The notes below the pieces were generated by a model that had not been told where the DNA came from, did no database searches, and saw nothing but the letters and a program-made list of their open reading frames with translations. The translations under genes and the position numbers were made by a program. Shown here one piece after another: positions 1-12,236 of a stretch of 64,000 bases of DNA. The stretch comes from Crotophaga sulcirostris (Eukaryota; Chordata; Aves; Cuculiformes; Crotophagidae): assembly GCA_013397455.1 (NCBI GenBank), contig VYZB01000055.1:3235687-3299686 (forward strand). The letters run 5' to 3'. The first letter of the stretch is position 1; every line of letters begins with the position of its first letter.

Positions 1-1310
1 CTCTCTCCAGTTTGGTCACTGTCAGGGTGGCAAGTCCTCACCTGGAAGGGTTTCTGCAGGGAGTCCTGCTGCAGCTGCTGGTGATGCTACAAGAGCTCCG
101 ACAGAGCACGCAGCATCTCAGAACATTTCAGGAGGTGCCTTGAGGTTCCAAATCCCACTCAAAGCAGGAATAATTTTGTACTTTGGGGTCTTCCCCTGTT
201 AGGTTTTGAGGGTCCCCTAAGACAGCAATTGCACGATCTCTCCAGGCCCTTGTCTTAGTGTTTGACCACCCGTGCTGCACGGAATGCCTCCGTCTGCCCA
301 AGAGCAGTGCCCTGATGCACAGGGGTCTGCCTCAGTTGTTCTTAGCCACCATGAGATCACTGAATAGGATCATTCCACATCCCTCTGTACAAAAACCTAA
401 TTATGTTAAGGCCTAGATATATGATGATTGAAACTGCTGAGCAGATTAACAGCTTCACATTCCATCTTTTGCCCATCGAAGCATCCTGTGAAACACTCTA
501 CCTGCTAATTATGGGTATGCACACAGGCCCACTGGGTTTGTTTTTGCTGTTATTACAACGTTGTACCTGGCAGGGTGAGCTGAGAGGTCAGGGCTGAAGA
601 TCAGTAAACAGGAACAAAACTGGGAAATCTTGAAGACAACTCTGAAGCGGAGTTTTTCCACTCAAAGTTTGATCTATTATTGCAATGAACGTTGCATCCT
701 GCAGCAGGAAGGTAGAAAAATAACAGGAAGGATTCCAAAGAGAAGAGGACAAACCTGCAGTCAGAGAGAGCTGGGCAAATAAAGTCTTTGCAAGTTCATC
801 AGTTTCAACTGAGAAATGGCTTTCAGCTCAGCCTGCGTAATGTGATTTGTATGCTGTTCAGAGCAATCATTAGGCGAGGTAGTTAACGGGCTCTGTTATG
901 TATTATGCTACAGGTGCAAGGTCTGGATTCCCACATAATTGCTACATAGATCTAGATTTAGCTTATCATCATTTTTTACATTAGCTTTTGAAAGAACAGA
1001 AAGAGCTTTGCAGTTGCCAGTCACTCACTTGGCTTTACTGGTGGTCCCCCCCAATCAGGGGATGGGCTGTGGGCTGGCAAGACCCGACAGAGGGATGCTC
1101 AGCTCACATGGCCAGCACTGCATCCAGCTGCAACAATCTGGGCAGCCAGGTCCAGTGTTTGGAAGAAGAAAATGAGCCAGAAAACAGATAAGGACCACCT
1201 GTGAGCTATCACTGTCAGTACACACTGACATCTTCCCCCTCAGGGAACCCCAGATGATGGGGTTCACCACCTCATAACCAGACCCATCTGGAGTCTGACA
1301 CATGGAGGGT
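1..1310. other. Unique non-coding DNA, no gene seen
   Basis: I see no recognisable gene or repeat here. A frame open from the left edge runs to a stop at 141-143 and reads as a leucine/glutamine-rich peptide. That composition comes from CTG/CAG-rich DNA and only about 46 codons are visible, so I do not call it. The rest is mixed-composition DNA with stops in all frames. Confidence 0.5.
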
Positions 1311-1422
1311 TTAAGGAGTTTGCCTGAGGTCACACAAAAGATGGTGGCAGGGATGGTGCTGCACCTACATGGCATGAACCCCCTGGGCTTCACCAGCATC
1401 ACTGCTACGTAGTTAGGCTGCC
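1311..1422 (-). repeat. MIR-type SINE fragment, minus orientation
   Basis: The plus strand reads like the reverse complement of a MIR. A block resembling "cttgcccaaggtcacacagc" (here "gtttgcctgaggtcacacaa") is followed by a "gtggcag" block. An "acccaggtct"-like stretch ("accccctgggctt") comes next, and the end ("ctacgtagttaggctgcc") resembles the tRNA-derived head of MIR read backwards. MIR elements are tRNA-derived, L2-mobilised SINEs that are long dead in amniotes. The match is diverged and has small indels, as expected for an old copy. Confidence 0.55.
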
Positions 1423-1540
1423 TTGGCAAGGGCAGATAGGTTTTGTTTAGAAGCTTCTAGGAAAGCCATGTCACTCAGGCTTGTTCAGACAAGTACATCC
1501 CAAGGAATTATTTTACAACAGCCTGCACTGGCACTGCTTG

Positions 1541-2090
1541 CCGCAGCGACAGGCACGCGCACCCAGCGCTCGGCCAGGCTCCCCAGCTGTGCCCCAGCTG
1601 TGTCAGCAGTGCCCTGGCACAGCTCAGCACCCACAGCAGGTCCCGCTGGCTGCTGCTCGGGGCAGTGTGTCACAGCATCCCACTAAGCACAGCTCAGCTG
1701 CCCTGGCAGAGTGACCCACACCAGCCTAATCCGTAAGTGGTTCAGCCTAACGCAACCCCAGCCGGGACGGCCGGCAATTAACGCCACGCCAGCCACTATC
1801 GGGGCGAGGCACAGGGTGGAACCACTGCACGGACACAAAAAACCAGGGCACTGAAACCAGGTGAGTGCCCTTCTAGCAATGCCACCTCTGCAGCCAGCAG
1901 CCTGCCTTCCCCCTCAGGAGCCACAGACACCCCGGCCGTGGTGGGGTCACCCACGTGAGCCAGGCACACCGATGCGCCTGCCGCGCCGGAGGGGTGACAG
2001 TGCAGGACTGAGAGCAGGTGAACATCACCCACTGTGGTCCTGCGCCTTCGGTCAGGTGTTTGCTAGCAGGGAGCAGCCTCGACAGATGAA
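1541..2090. promoter_or_regulatory. GC-rich, CpG-dense block (borderline CpG island)
   Basis: I counted about 29 CG dinucleotides over roughly 550 bases with GC near 60%. That gives an observed/expected ratio of about 0.6, at the edge of the usual CpG-island definition. Most of the window is much poorer in CpG. Overlapping open frames on both strands are explained by the lack of AT-rich stop codons in GC-rich DNA. The block could be a weak or decayed promoter or simply a GC-rich patch. There is no recognisable first exon next to it. Confidence 0.35.
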
Positions 2091-5000
2091 AAGAGGGAGC
2101 AGAAGTGGTCAACACTGTGGTCAAACTGCTCAGCTTGCTCTCACCTGCTGGGGATGAAACACCCACTGCAGAGCCAAGATTTGTGCTCTGAGCTTAGGTG
2201 ACTTCCCAACCCTCTAACACCAAAGGTGCAGCACTGCTGCCTCTGGGCCTGCTGTCCTTCCTCTTCACCCAGGCTCCTTCAAAAGGATTCCCCTTTTTGC
2301 TCCACATGCTTGGGTGAAATAACGCATAAGATATCTTCTTGTCACTGTTGCACCACCCATTCACCTCTAAGAGAATATTTTTGTCTCTTTTTCTAGGAAA
2401 GAGAGATGAAAATCTCTGGTAATGGAAAAACCAGAGCCATCCTACCTCAGTAAATCCTCTGATTAGAAGCTGAAATTTCAAGTTTACTTACTTATCTGAT
2501 TATTTGCTGCAAGGTAACAAGAACTTGACCTTTACTGCAGGGAGACAAATTCCTTAAGAAGCCAGTTGGCTCTGCTGCCATGAAATATATATCACCTATT
2601 ATCTGATGGAAGGCCTGAATCCAGCTGGGGACCCTCTGTCCTCAGGGCTATCCATGTGAAGAATAAATAGAAAGCTCCTGTCTCAATAAGCTTACCATTT
2701 AGGACAAAAAGACAGCAGGTGGGGGCACACAGATGGACAGACACCCAGGAAGTGCCAGGAGGCAGAAAGGATCACTTGAGTAATTGCAGAGCATTAGAGG
2801 CACCTTGGGGGAGAGGTGATGTTCTGCTAGTGTTAGGATTTAACAACTGAGTAATGGAATCACCAGCCAAGGAAGGTAGGAACTGACACCCTAGATAGGA
2901 GAGAGGTGAGAGAGGGTGGTTATGAGTCTCAGAAAATAGCCTAAGCAGTTCCATGTGGTAAAGAAAGCAGCACAGGAAGGAGTCACAGAGAGGACTGGTG
3001 TGACCAAAGCAGCAGGCTTGGACCTCAGCCCAGGCAGCAGCAACATTTTTAATTAGCTTTGTGTGTTTTGTTCCTCTGATGTTCCTGACATGTGATGTTC
3101 CCAGGGACCTTGTGCAATGTGGGATAGCCAACCTGCCAGAGGCTGAAACTGGGGACTGAATTTACCTGGTGGCCTCTTCATTACCAACTGCTTCACCTTC
3201 TCCAGTGTCACTGAGGGAGGGAGAGCCAAGGGCAGAAGGGATCCAAGCAAATCTGTTTCTTTCCGTGAAATATCCGTGACATTTCTGCACAAATTACACC
3301 ACAGGCCAAAATCTTCACAAACCCTGTCCCAGCCAGACTGACTCCTGCCCTTCTTCACCCCCTCCTCACCTCGTCCTTCTCTCTCCCCCATCCCTGGCCA
3401 GGAAGCCACGGCTCCTCACCACCTCTGCTCCCAGTGCTGGAGGAGAGTTGACCACACAGGAGCTGGTGTGACAAGCTGAGAGCAAAGGCTTGTTTCCATC
3501 TTCATGGCAGATTAGGACCCTCTAAAAGCAGCATTATACACAGCAGCGGGCATATATTAAGCAACAACTTAAAGTTCACCTTGTGCATAGAGGTCTAAGG
3601 AGCCTCTTTTTTCCTCTGTGAGTAATCAGGTGGAGTTTGCTGAGGTCTCACTGGGCTGCTCGTGGCTGCAGCTGGAACTGCTCCTGCATCCCCACCCCAG
3701 AGCACTCAGGGCATGGGAAGCAGAGAGCAGGAGGGCTCAGAGGCATCGTTTAGCACAACATACCGCAGGGGACACAGTTTTCCAAGTGACTGCATCTTTC
3801 CTGGTTGCAATTTGTCTTCTTGTAAAAGGAAATTTATTTCTAGATTACCTACAGAATTAGTTATCGTCCTGTTGCTGCTCCAGAAATGAAATTTTCGTGG
3901 AGTACAGCAATAGTCCTGAGCGGCAGCTTTGACAGCCTGGAGCAGAAATCAAAATAAAATATCATCAAGAAGAGTTCTCAGTTCTTTAAAGCACTAAGAT
4001 TGCTCCCTGGGGAAGAGTATTCAACTGTAATAAAAACTATATTGCTTACATTTTTATGGCTGCACAACTCATCTTCTGTGAGGTTGACTCATCTCTGATG
4101 CCTATAGGATGGGAGAGAGTAGAAACAATATTTTGCCCCCAAGAATGAGAGTTCAACCCAGACGTTCCCAAAGCAGTTGATTATTTTTTGTGCTGCTGGT
4201 GGTGAAAAGCTGGAGCTTGACCCAGGAGCACTTCTAGAGAGCCAGACGTGGACCCCAGCAGCTGAGAAGTATCACTGTATCTTGGACATGAGTTTGATAT
4301 GCAGAACCATCAAACCCTAGCACTTAGCTTTCTGTTACACCTCCCCACACTCTTTTCCATAATGTAAGGCCACAAAAGTTGGAGCACAGCTAAGATGGCC
4401 CAGCTGAAGTTCTCTGAATTCCTTCACCAGTCTCATTTTGAAAACCAATCTGTGTTGGTAACATGTGGCACTGATGATGCAAGTGCTAAGTTGCCATTTT
4501 GAGCAACCTACATGTTTTGCTAGAAAATCTACCAAATCTCCAAACACTGTCCTGGAGACCCTTGTACAGTCCTTGACAAAACACGTAGGGTCTTCTGACA
4601 TTGCCTGAAGGCTCCAGGGTCATGCGAATATATGAAAAGCAACACGTTAGCAAAACATTGTTCCGTTCACACCTTATGGGCCAGACTAGGTGCCCAGCAG
4701 TACCTACTACTGGGTTTCATAGAAATAGTCCCCATTGTGGTCCAGCAAGGTTTTCCCAAACCTCAACTATCCCACTCCAACAACATGAAGATTTCAGGGA
4801 GGGACAGCCTTCCCTGCCAACACCAAGCAGAATTCTGCACTGAAACTTTCCACCCAAGCAGGGAACTGTGAGGTAGAGCGAGACAGTGATTTTTTGAAGT
4901 GGGTTGTTGCACCTGTGTCAGGGACAGATTGCTCCGAGGGCAGCCAACCTGTCTGGTCGTCATAGCCAGGCATCCTGTCTCTGACAGCAGCCCATAACAG

Positions 5001-7969
5001 ATGAGAAGATGTAAATGCCAGGAAAGCCTGTAGTGACACTTCCCTAGAAATACCAGAGGCTTCCTGGACCAAAGATAGTATCTCTGTGTTTAATAGCTCT
5101 CAGGGGGTTTTTCATTCACCACTGTGTGCAAAACAAATTGTGTGAAAAAGCAACTTATATTCTAAAAACTGCTACCTGATATTTTCATCTGATTCTCCCT
5201 GGTATAATGGCTACTCCCTCATCATCATCCCCGCGCCACCTCAGATGTGACAGGTCCTGCCACCCCATCCCAGTTGGTCAGACTTTGCCTACTCGATCAA
5301 GTCTTCTTTGTACAGAAGCTGCTCCAAGCACTCTCCCTACCTTTGGCAGTTCTTCTATAAGCCATTAAGTGACACATCAGAACCTTCATGCAGCCAAGAG
5401 CTGTGTATCTCAGCAGCAAGGTGGCTCCAAGAGTGTCTCGGGTCCAAGATGACAGTGGCTCCCCAGGGCTCCTTCAGTTGTGCTACAAGCCTGGCTGGCC
5501 CTGACCAGTCCCTTACAAGAGAACTGAACTTCAGTGTAGAAGGCAACAAGCAGATGGATCACGAGAAATGCTTTTTTGTCCTTCTGTGTTCTCAATTCTG
5601 GTAAACTGTGGAAGAGATACAAACCCCCCAAGAAGTCAAGAGGGGACCAGGGCCAGTAATGTCTTGCACTGGATGCACAAAGCAGGAGGAAACATGCTAT
5701 AGATCGATGCTTCCCAAACCAGTTTGTGCAAAGACTAAGCACAGCAAATTCTGTGTTACCACTGAACACTGAGCATGTCTGTCTATGATGACTGCAAATG
5801 AGGTCTCTGATAGTGATGCTCATGAAGGGCAAGCTCTAGAATGACCCACCAATTTTCTACCATTATGACTGAAAGAGTCAGAACAAGTCACCAATGTCTG
5901 AAATTATAGATGACCTCAAGCATCCCCCACAAGAGAAGAGCCCTGGCTGTTGTAAACACAGCAATAAGTGGTTTAGATGCTTTTGTTTCTTCTGACTTTG
6001 GTCAGCCCTTAAAAACATTGACTCAGGTTTCAAGTCAGCATAACCTCTTACCATCTTTTTTAGTGAGAGGAGATACAATCACTCAGCACCAGAATGATGA
6101 CACAGAAATCTGCAGCAGATGATCAGATGTGCAATAATAAATCGATGCTGGAACCACCTCCTACAATTCACAGCTGCTTACTAATTTCTGCCCCCACCTC
6201 CTGTGATCAGCCCCACCTCTGCTACCCCTTCACAGCTCCTTTCCCTGGGACATCCCTAACATGGTGTAAAAACATCTGGCTGTGCTCTCAGGAAACTGCA
6301 GGAACAGGGGAAAGCACGTCTTGCTGCTGAACCCACTCTGTGAGTGCAAGTGCTATTTTTAAACTCTTCACTACTTGTGCTCTGCTCTGTCCAGTGACAA
6401 ACGTGCTGGTAAAATGACGGCCCCTGCCACTACGGAAGCCCAGGTGATGTTCACGCACAGCTTTGCTCACCACGCAAAATCATCACGGGTGAAAAGCAGT
6501 CACTTCTATTAAAGATGTTAAAATGCAAGTCTGGTGCCTTTGGATGTCTTTTCAACGACTTCAGCAGCTGGCAGCTCCCACTGAAGGATGCAAACAGATT
6601 TTTCAGAGGAGCTCAAGTCCATTTGAGACACAAAGGGGCCCTTCTCTCACCCACACCAGCCTGTTTCAGAGCCTTGGCTGAGTGCCTTTGCTCATTGCCT
6701 CTCCTCTCTGCCCTGCAAAGAAGGACCATTGCTGAAACCAGAGATTGTTTCCTCTCCTCAGGTTTCAATGTAATTTTAGAATAGGTTAGTGCTGGGAAGG
6801 ATAAATCCTGATCTGCCCCCAGCAAGAATTTCCACTACAAATAATTGGGATTTTAGTTGAGTCCAGGGTAGGGATGCAGGGGCCAACAGTGAAACTGGAA
6901 TGAAGAACCACTGGTGATTTAAGGTCTCTCCACTGTTCTCATACTTCCTGACCTTCTTAAATAAGGGACAATACTTACTTTAAAACCTGCCAAATTACTT
7001 TTTGTGGAAAAACAATATTCCCTAAAGAAAGACTGTGTCAGTATCAGTGAGGTTTAAGTGTTAATTTCCAATATTCTCATTCAGATTAATTTTCTCTCAA
7101 CTTTAAAACTTTAGTCCTGCATTGATACATTTTTAATGTGAATGATTTATCTCTTCATATTTCCAGTTATTAAAAAAAATATTTCATTCTCCCATTTTTT
7201 TCAGTAACATGTAAATTTGAATTAAATTCCAGTTAAATTTGCTGCTGTTTAAAAAAAAAAGCAGATGTCAATGGAATGGAATCCGGTTTCTCTGTATCCC
7301 TGCTCTAAAGCATTCTATAGAAGAGAGAGCAAAGCACACCAAGAATACCTGCAGAACATAGCCAGGCACATATTCTCAGAAATTAAGTTGCACCTCAGCC
7401 CAGGAAATCAAACGTGCTTAAGGAACTAAGATGATTTATGGAAGCAGGAATCCCCCAGTGATCTGCATACCAAGTTCTGCCACTGAAGCATGATCAGCTG
7501 GATGGTTTATTCACTGGCTGGCTGACTCCAGCGTCACTGTGAGTGCATTTCCTGGCAGCTGGCAATCCTCTGGGGCTTTCTGACTTCACAGCAGGTGGTA
7601 CACAGCATCACATCACTCTGCTAACTACCTGTGCTCAGCACTTGTGGGCTTACCTGCACCTTTCTCTCCCAGAGCAGGACACCAGTGCTTCCTCTCTCTC
7701 ACCGCAACCCACTTGTGAACTCCCATTTCACTTCAACCTGAAGCATCTGGGTTCATGGGAGATGTCAAACCCAGATGTGGTTAGCCAGCTCCTTACCTTT
7801 AGGACATGACTCACTCTTGCTTTGCACGTGACAGATGAGACCATCTATATCTCTCTCTGCAAACATCTCTTGGTGGAACAGGCACTGTCTAAAGTTTGGG
7901 GACTGGGTGGGAAGGAGGGTGTTGTACCATTAAGGAAAGGAAATTCTCTTCCACGAGATAAAATGATAA
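2091..7969. other. Unique non-coding DNA, no gene seen
   Basis: Apart from the SINE/L2-type fragment listed at 2668-2790, I see nothing assignable. Open frames such as the 119-codon minus frame at 2772-3131 and the 140-codon minus frame at 5410-5832 have no recognised domain. The 88-codon minus frame at 4335-4601 reads smoothly (SEDPTCFVKDC...) but matches nothing I know. AT-rich runs occur near 7160-7260. Confidence 0.5.
2668..2790 (-). repeat. MIR/L2-type 3' fragment, minus orientation
   Basis: The plus strand shows "gctcctgtctcaataagctt" followed by "accatttaggacaaaaagac" and then a "ggtgggggcacacagatgg" stretch. This is the reversed form of the amniote L2/MIR-type 3' region, whose sense strand reads approximately "gtaagctctttggggcaggga". 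Divergence is high, so family assignment is by pattern only and the right boundary is uncertain. Confidence 0.45.
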
Positions 7970-8204
7970 AATGATGATTAGACTTGATGTTAGGAAAAAG
8001 TTCTTCACTGAAAGGGTGATTGGCCACTGGAATGCGCTGCCCAGGGAGGTGGTGGAGTCGCCGACCCTGGAGGTGTTTAAGGGAAGACTGGATGAGGCAC
8101 TGAGTGCCATGGTTTAAGTGATGGGATGGTGTTAGTGTTGGCTTATAGGTTGGACTTGATGATCTCAGAGGTCCTTTCCAACCTTGTGATACTGTGATAC
8201 TGTG
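7970..8204 (+). mobile_element. CR1 LINE, 5'-truncated 3' end
   Basis: This is a typical avian CR1 3' fragment in sense orientation. It contains the "gttaggaaaaagttcttcac" block, then "ggaatgcgctgcccagggag", then "ctggaggtgtttaaggga". It continues into "ggacttgatgatctcagagg", "tcctttccaacc" and a tail of repeated "atactgtg" octamers in place of the commoner "attctatg". CR1 is a non-LTR retrotransposon that inserts as 5'-truncated copies. Only the last part of ORF2 and the 3' UTR remain, so the copy is dead. The upstream edge is approximate. Confidence 0.9.
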
Positions 8205-9925
8205 AAAATCAATGGATTCAAGACTTACACCCAAGCTCACAAACATCACTGACTTCCTTACACAGCATTACTGGTCTCTCACGAGCCCTGCCCTCTCTCT
8301 TCTGAAATACTCCAGGGTGTCTCCATCCAACCATCTTATCTTGAATAGCACCCAAAAGCCTTGCCCTTCCCTTCCCCTCTCTTCCCAACACCACCTGCTC
8401 TCTAGCTTTGCCTTTGCTCTGCTTACCACGGGGACTTTTGAGGATGCCACACAGTACCTGCCATAACTTTGCAGTATGTGAAATCCCAAAGGCACCTCTG
8501 GATGCCACAGCTGCACTAGCAGGCACTTGGGATGAGGCACCAAGATTCAGACCAGTCAATTCCCCACGTGTGTGCCCGTGTGTTCTGGTTTGCATCTTTG
8601 CTTTGTACTTTAAAGGGGGAAAAGAAGAACAGGCTGTCCCTTGCTAAAGCTTCCTAAAGAGAGGCCTCAGTCCCAGCCTCAGCCGGTCTCCTCCACACCA
8701 GCACAGGCATTAGGTCATCAGCCTTGTCCTGCCAATAATTGTTGACTGCCCACAAACTCCTGCTGAGGCAGGTCCGAGAGCTTTAGGAGCTAAATCCTCC
8801 TCCAGGGTTTTGAACAAGTTTCACAAGACACTTCAAAGCCTCAGCAGCTGGAACAGTGATACGATGTCATGTGCTGCAGATGAAGTGATAATACTTGCCC
8901 ATTATGGATTTGCTGGGATTTGTTTCATGTTTTCTCCACCTGTCGCCCCTCTCGTGGAGTCCCTGGGATTTTGTCTTCATGACTGAAGATGTCTGTTTGT
9001 GGGGAAGCAGAGCTTGGCTGACCTCACTCTTTTTCTCCTTACCTTCTTGTCTCATCCTGACACAAGAGCTCAGCAGTACCCAGGAGTGGGATGCATGGTC
9101 TTGGGAGAAGGAAAATAGGCACAGCCTCCTCTAAGGCTGTTACACTAACTGGCTAATTAATAGCTTGCTGATTGCACTCTTAAAAGAAGTATTGTTAAAG
9201 GAGGATACACAGCGTGTATCTCCTTTGCCCTAAGAGATGGTTTTAAATAAATTTACATATTACACAAAGAGGGATTACTTGGCTTGATACGTTATGTAAT
9301 TGCCCAGACCAGCTGGTAGGGAGAAATCATAACCAAATCAAGCTCCTGTTCCACTGCACAGATGGGACTTCTCATCCCAGACCCACACGTTCAGTTCTGG
9401 TCCCAAATGCTTTGTCTACGCACACAAAGTGGGAATATTACATGACGTGACTTTCCTGCCAGACACATATGGACCTCCTAGAAGCTGTGAGGAGAGATGA
9501 ATAAATGTCTGCACTGTATCCAAGCAGGCATCCTTCCAAGCAGGTATTCTCAGACAGGCTTGAGGGTAGGGGAAGAAAGGTTAAATGGTTAGAGGTCAGG
9601 CAACGTGAGCCCTCTCTCCTTCTTGAACCACAAATTTCCTCAGAAAGTTTGGCTTCTAGCCTCAATATTTTCCTCTAATAAGAAAACAAAAAAGTGTCTG
9701 ATGCTTTGTCCAAAGTACCCATATACCACTAAAACCTGTCTGAGATCCTAGGTCCTTAGATTAACTCAGTGAGGGTCTGGTGCCTTAAGCCATACGTAGA
9801 CACTTAAGATGAGATTAAAAACCAAACACACACATGTAAGCGAGGTGACAGTGCATGTCTGTGGTCAAATAGGGATCTAAACCCAGGCCTCTAGTTAATG
9901 GCAGATTTATTTCTAAACCGGTTTG
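8205..9925. other. Unique non-coding DNA, no gene seen
   Basis: No gene is recognised. A stretch around 9840-9895 ("atctaaacccaggcctctag") may be a minus-strand MIR remnant, but the match is too weak to list alone. Otherwise it is ordinary diverged unique DNA. Confidence 0.5.
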
Positions 9926-9990
9926 TCTGTCCCTTCATTTCCCAAGCTATCAAATGGGGTGAAAAGGATCCACTATCTCCCAGGCACACG
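9926..9990 (+). repeat. Probable MIR fragment, plus orientation
   Basis: The sequence "tgtcccttcatttcccaagc" followed by "caaatggggtgaaaaggatc" follows the pattern of the MIR central-to-3' part. There the sense strand reads roughly "gcctcagtttcctcatctg" and then "aaaatggggataata". It is short and diverged. A possible MIR remnant in the opposite orientation lies just upstream (9840-9895). Confidence 0.4.
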
Positions 9991-10251
9991 GCAAAGCTAA
10001 ACACATTCAGAACAGCCACTGTTCAGGTATTGCAGTAATATAGAGAGGACTGGCAGCAGTAAAAAGAATCACAAATGAGAAATCAAAATTATTTTTAATA
10101 GGAAAATAAGCCACAGTACAAGTAGGGCCAAGTCTTTTCAAAGTTCAGTTGCATCAAGGTCTGGTCTGCAATGAGGGCTGTGATAGAAACATTTTGGGGA
10201 CAGTTCATTATGGGAACTGGCAGTGAAATGAAGACTGAACTTGCTACCACT

Positions 10252-10392
10252 TTAGAGTTGAAGGCCAGGTGATTACCAGATCCCTTAGTCTGACCTCCTG
10301 TAAGGTGTAAGCTTTAACGCATCACCCAGTGTTTCCTTTCAAACCTTCCAACTTGAGACTGACTAAAGCACAACCTCCAGAAGGTCTTGGTT
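10252..10392 (-). mobile_element. Ancient CR1-like LINE 3' fragment, minus orientation
   Basis: The plus strand shows "aaggccaggtgattaccaga", "cttagtctgacctcctgtaa", "catcacccagtgtttccttt" and "gactaaagcacaacctccag" in that order. These match, from memory, the reversed 3' region of an old CR1-family element found across sauropsids, whose core resembles "tagtctgacctcctgtataa". The layout parallels the younger CR1 3' end, where the reversed strand gives "gatcatctagttccaacccc". The copy ends about 50 bases before the CpG island begins. Confidence 0.6.
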
Positions 10393-10440
10393 GAATCAGC
10401 TGAAGGAGACGGTACCACCAGTCTCAAAGGACAGTCCCCC

Positions 10441-10860
10441 TTCGTGTGAGCAAGGAGGAGGCCTGGCTCAGGTCGCTGCGATTGCCACCGGAGGTGGAGA
10501 AGGAGGAGGTGATTGCCTCCACTTTCCAGAGGAAGTCACACGCTGGGTTTTTCAGCGTGGCTCACATCAGCGCCTACGTCGTGTTTGTCACGGCAACGGC
10601 AGAGGAGATCTGTCAGACAAGAGTGCGCAGAGGGCTCCCGAACGCAGCATCCTGCAGCGGGACCGGAGCAGCACGACTGCTCCACGGGAGCGCAGCAACT
10701 ACGTCAGACCCTGCAGCTTCAGAGAGAAACCACACACAGCCCTGTGGAGAGCGGGGCGAGGCAGGCTGCACACTCCTGTGGCAGGAAAGCGGTCTGTACG
10801 ACAAGGCTGATGTCACAACCGACTGATAGGGGGTTTGAGGAAACCCCCTCGCTCTCATGG
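10441..10860. promoter_or_regulatory. CpG island
   Basis: I counted 26 CG dinucleotides in 420 bases at roughly 58% GC, an observed/expected ratio of about 0.7. This meets the usual CpG-island criteria and is the densest long CpG cluster in the window. CRE-like half sites ("ctacgtcag" near 10699) lie inside, and a 9-bp hairpin with a 4-base loop closes it (10828-10849). Three overlapping plus-strand frames of 126-147 codons cross the island. None shows a recognisable domain, and GC-rich DNA suppresses stops. CpG islands commonly mark promoters, so this may be the start of an unannotated transcript, an orphan island or an enhancer. Confidence 0.6.
10828..10849. other. 9-bp perfect inverted repeat at the island edge
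   Basis: The arms "agggggttt" (10828-10836) and "aaaccccct" (10841-10849) are perfectly complementary and flank the loop "gagg". It would fold as a short GC-rich hairpin in RNA or extruded DNA. It sits at the right edge of the CpG island. It may be chance. Confidence 0.6.
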
Positions 10861-11817
10861 TGGCTCAGCACCCCCCTTACCAGCTCACTCCCTCCCCCTT
10901 TGCTTCCCCCATCCCCAAACCTCTTCCTCTGCTGGAGCCACTGTAAGAGGTTGTGAGGCTGTACTCTGGAGATGATCCACATTCACGTACACAAAAATAC
11001 AACTAAACCCAAACCACAGCCTGTTTTTTATAGCAGGGCTATTTTCAACCCTAACAGCACAACAGAGTAAAATGACACGTCATGGTGGAGCTGCTGCGAC
11101 CAAAAGTGGGGAATGCTCTTCCTCCTCCCATCCTTGCTCACCCCTGTCCCCATCCCTGCTCCTGGGAGTAGTTCCCATTGCTTCCTTTGCATTGGTTTTG
11201 GGGATCATAAGACCTGCTTCAACTCAATACTCCGGCAGAAAATGATCTGGTTTGATTTGCTAGGTTATTTCTTCCACTAGGACACTCTGTGAACCCAGGT
11301 TAAACCCTTCTTTGCAACCTTGTAAAAGCCCCCTCCAGTGATTTCAGAGTTTTCAGAGGTTGATTTCATACCTGCACCAGAGCACTGCTAACAGGACAGT
11401 CTAGGTGTGCAACCACCCCATGAGTACCATGCTGGGATGCTCCACAATGTACATTGCAATGTACTGGAGGTGCCTCCAAGCATTTTGGTTCTGAAAAAAA
11501 AAAGGCTAAAGTTAACTGTCCAGGCAAAATCCATATCTTTCCACAGGGTCTTAGTATTTGGTTCTTATGTTGGCTTCTTTCGTACTGCAGGAGTCCATTT
11601 GCCCTCCTCCCACACACACCACAATGCTTTCTCCATTATAAAGCCGAAACCTCTCTGCAAAACCCTTGTGCTGGTTTGCTTTAATCTCATTGATATTCAT
11701 TGAGTAATTAAAAAATAAACCTGAAGAATCTTGAATGCTTTTTTCTCCTTCCTCTTCCTCCCAACTACACAACACATTGATAAGATCATTAGTAGTCATT
11801 TAGCATCTGATTTTCGT

Positions 11818-11842
11818 GTTTGTTGTTGTTGCTGTTGCTGTA
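11818..11842. repeat. Short (TTG)n/(CTG)-type simple repeat
   Basis: A run of "gtt" triplets passes into two "gctgtt" units. It is only about 25 bases long and imperfect, so it is a minor simple repeat. Confidence 0.7.
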
Positions 11843-12236
11843 ATATTTTTGCCTTTTAATATTCCAGAACTTGGCTTTTCAAGAGTGACTGAGGTTGTGT
11901 GGGAGAAAAGTTTGCATCCTTGCCAGGGCTCCAAGGATATGCTTTATATCTGGACTGCTTAAAATCTTGCTTACCAACAAGGCTCCTGTTGCAGCTACCA
12001 TAATTTCTATTTTGGTACTGTGCAGGACCTTATATTTCTGTCACTGTGTATGATCTTAATCTAGACGTGTCACTCTAAGACAGAATGGTACTGCTTGCTT
12101 TCTTTTCCAGTTGGAAAACTTCGTTTAGCAACTTTAATTCAAACATCTCCTGTGCACTTGAGATGTGTGAACTGGGACCGTATTTCCTACATAATCCAGA
12201 CCAGAAATGTTCACAAAGTGGCTAATAAAACAAGAA

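Noticed and set aside
3..143. Frame open from the left edge, leucine/glutamine-rich, suggesting a coiled-coil exon
   Set aside because: Only about 46 codons are visible, and the composition comes from CTG/CAG-rich DNA. Without upstream sequence or a donor site it cannot be supported.
10391..10956. Three overlapping plus-strand frames of 126-147 codons as a possible gene
   Set aside because: They lie in different frames over the CpG island, where GC-rich sequence suppresses stop codons. No domain is recognised and no clear splice sites flank them.
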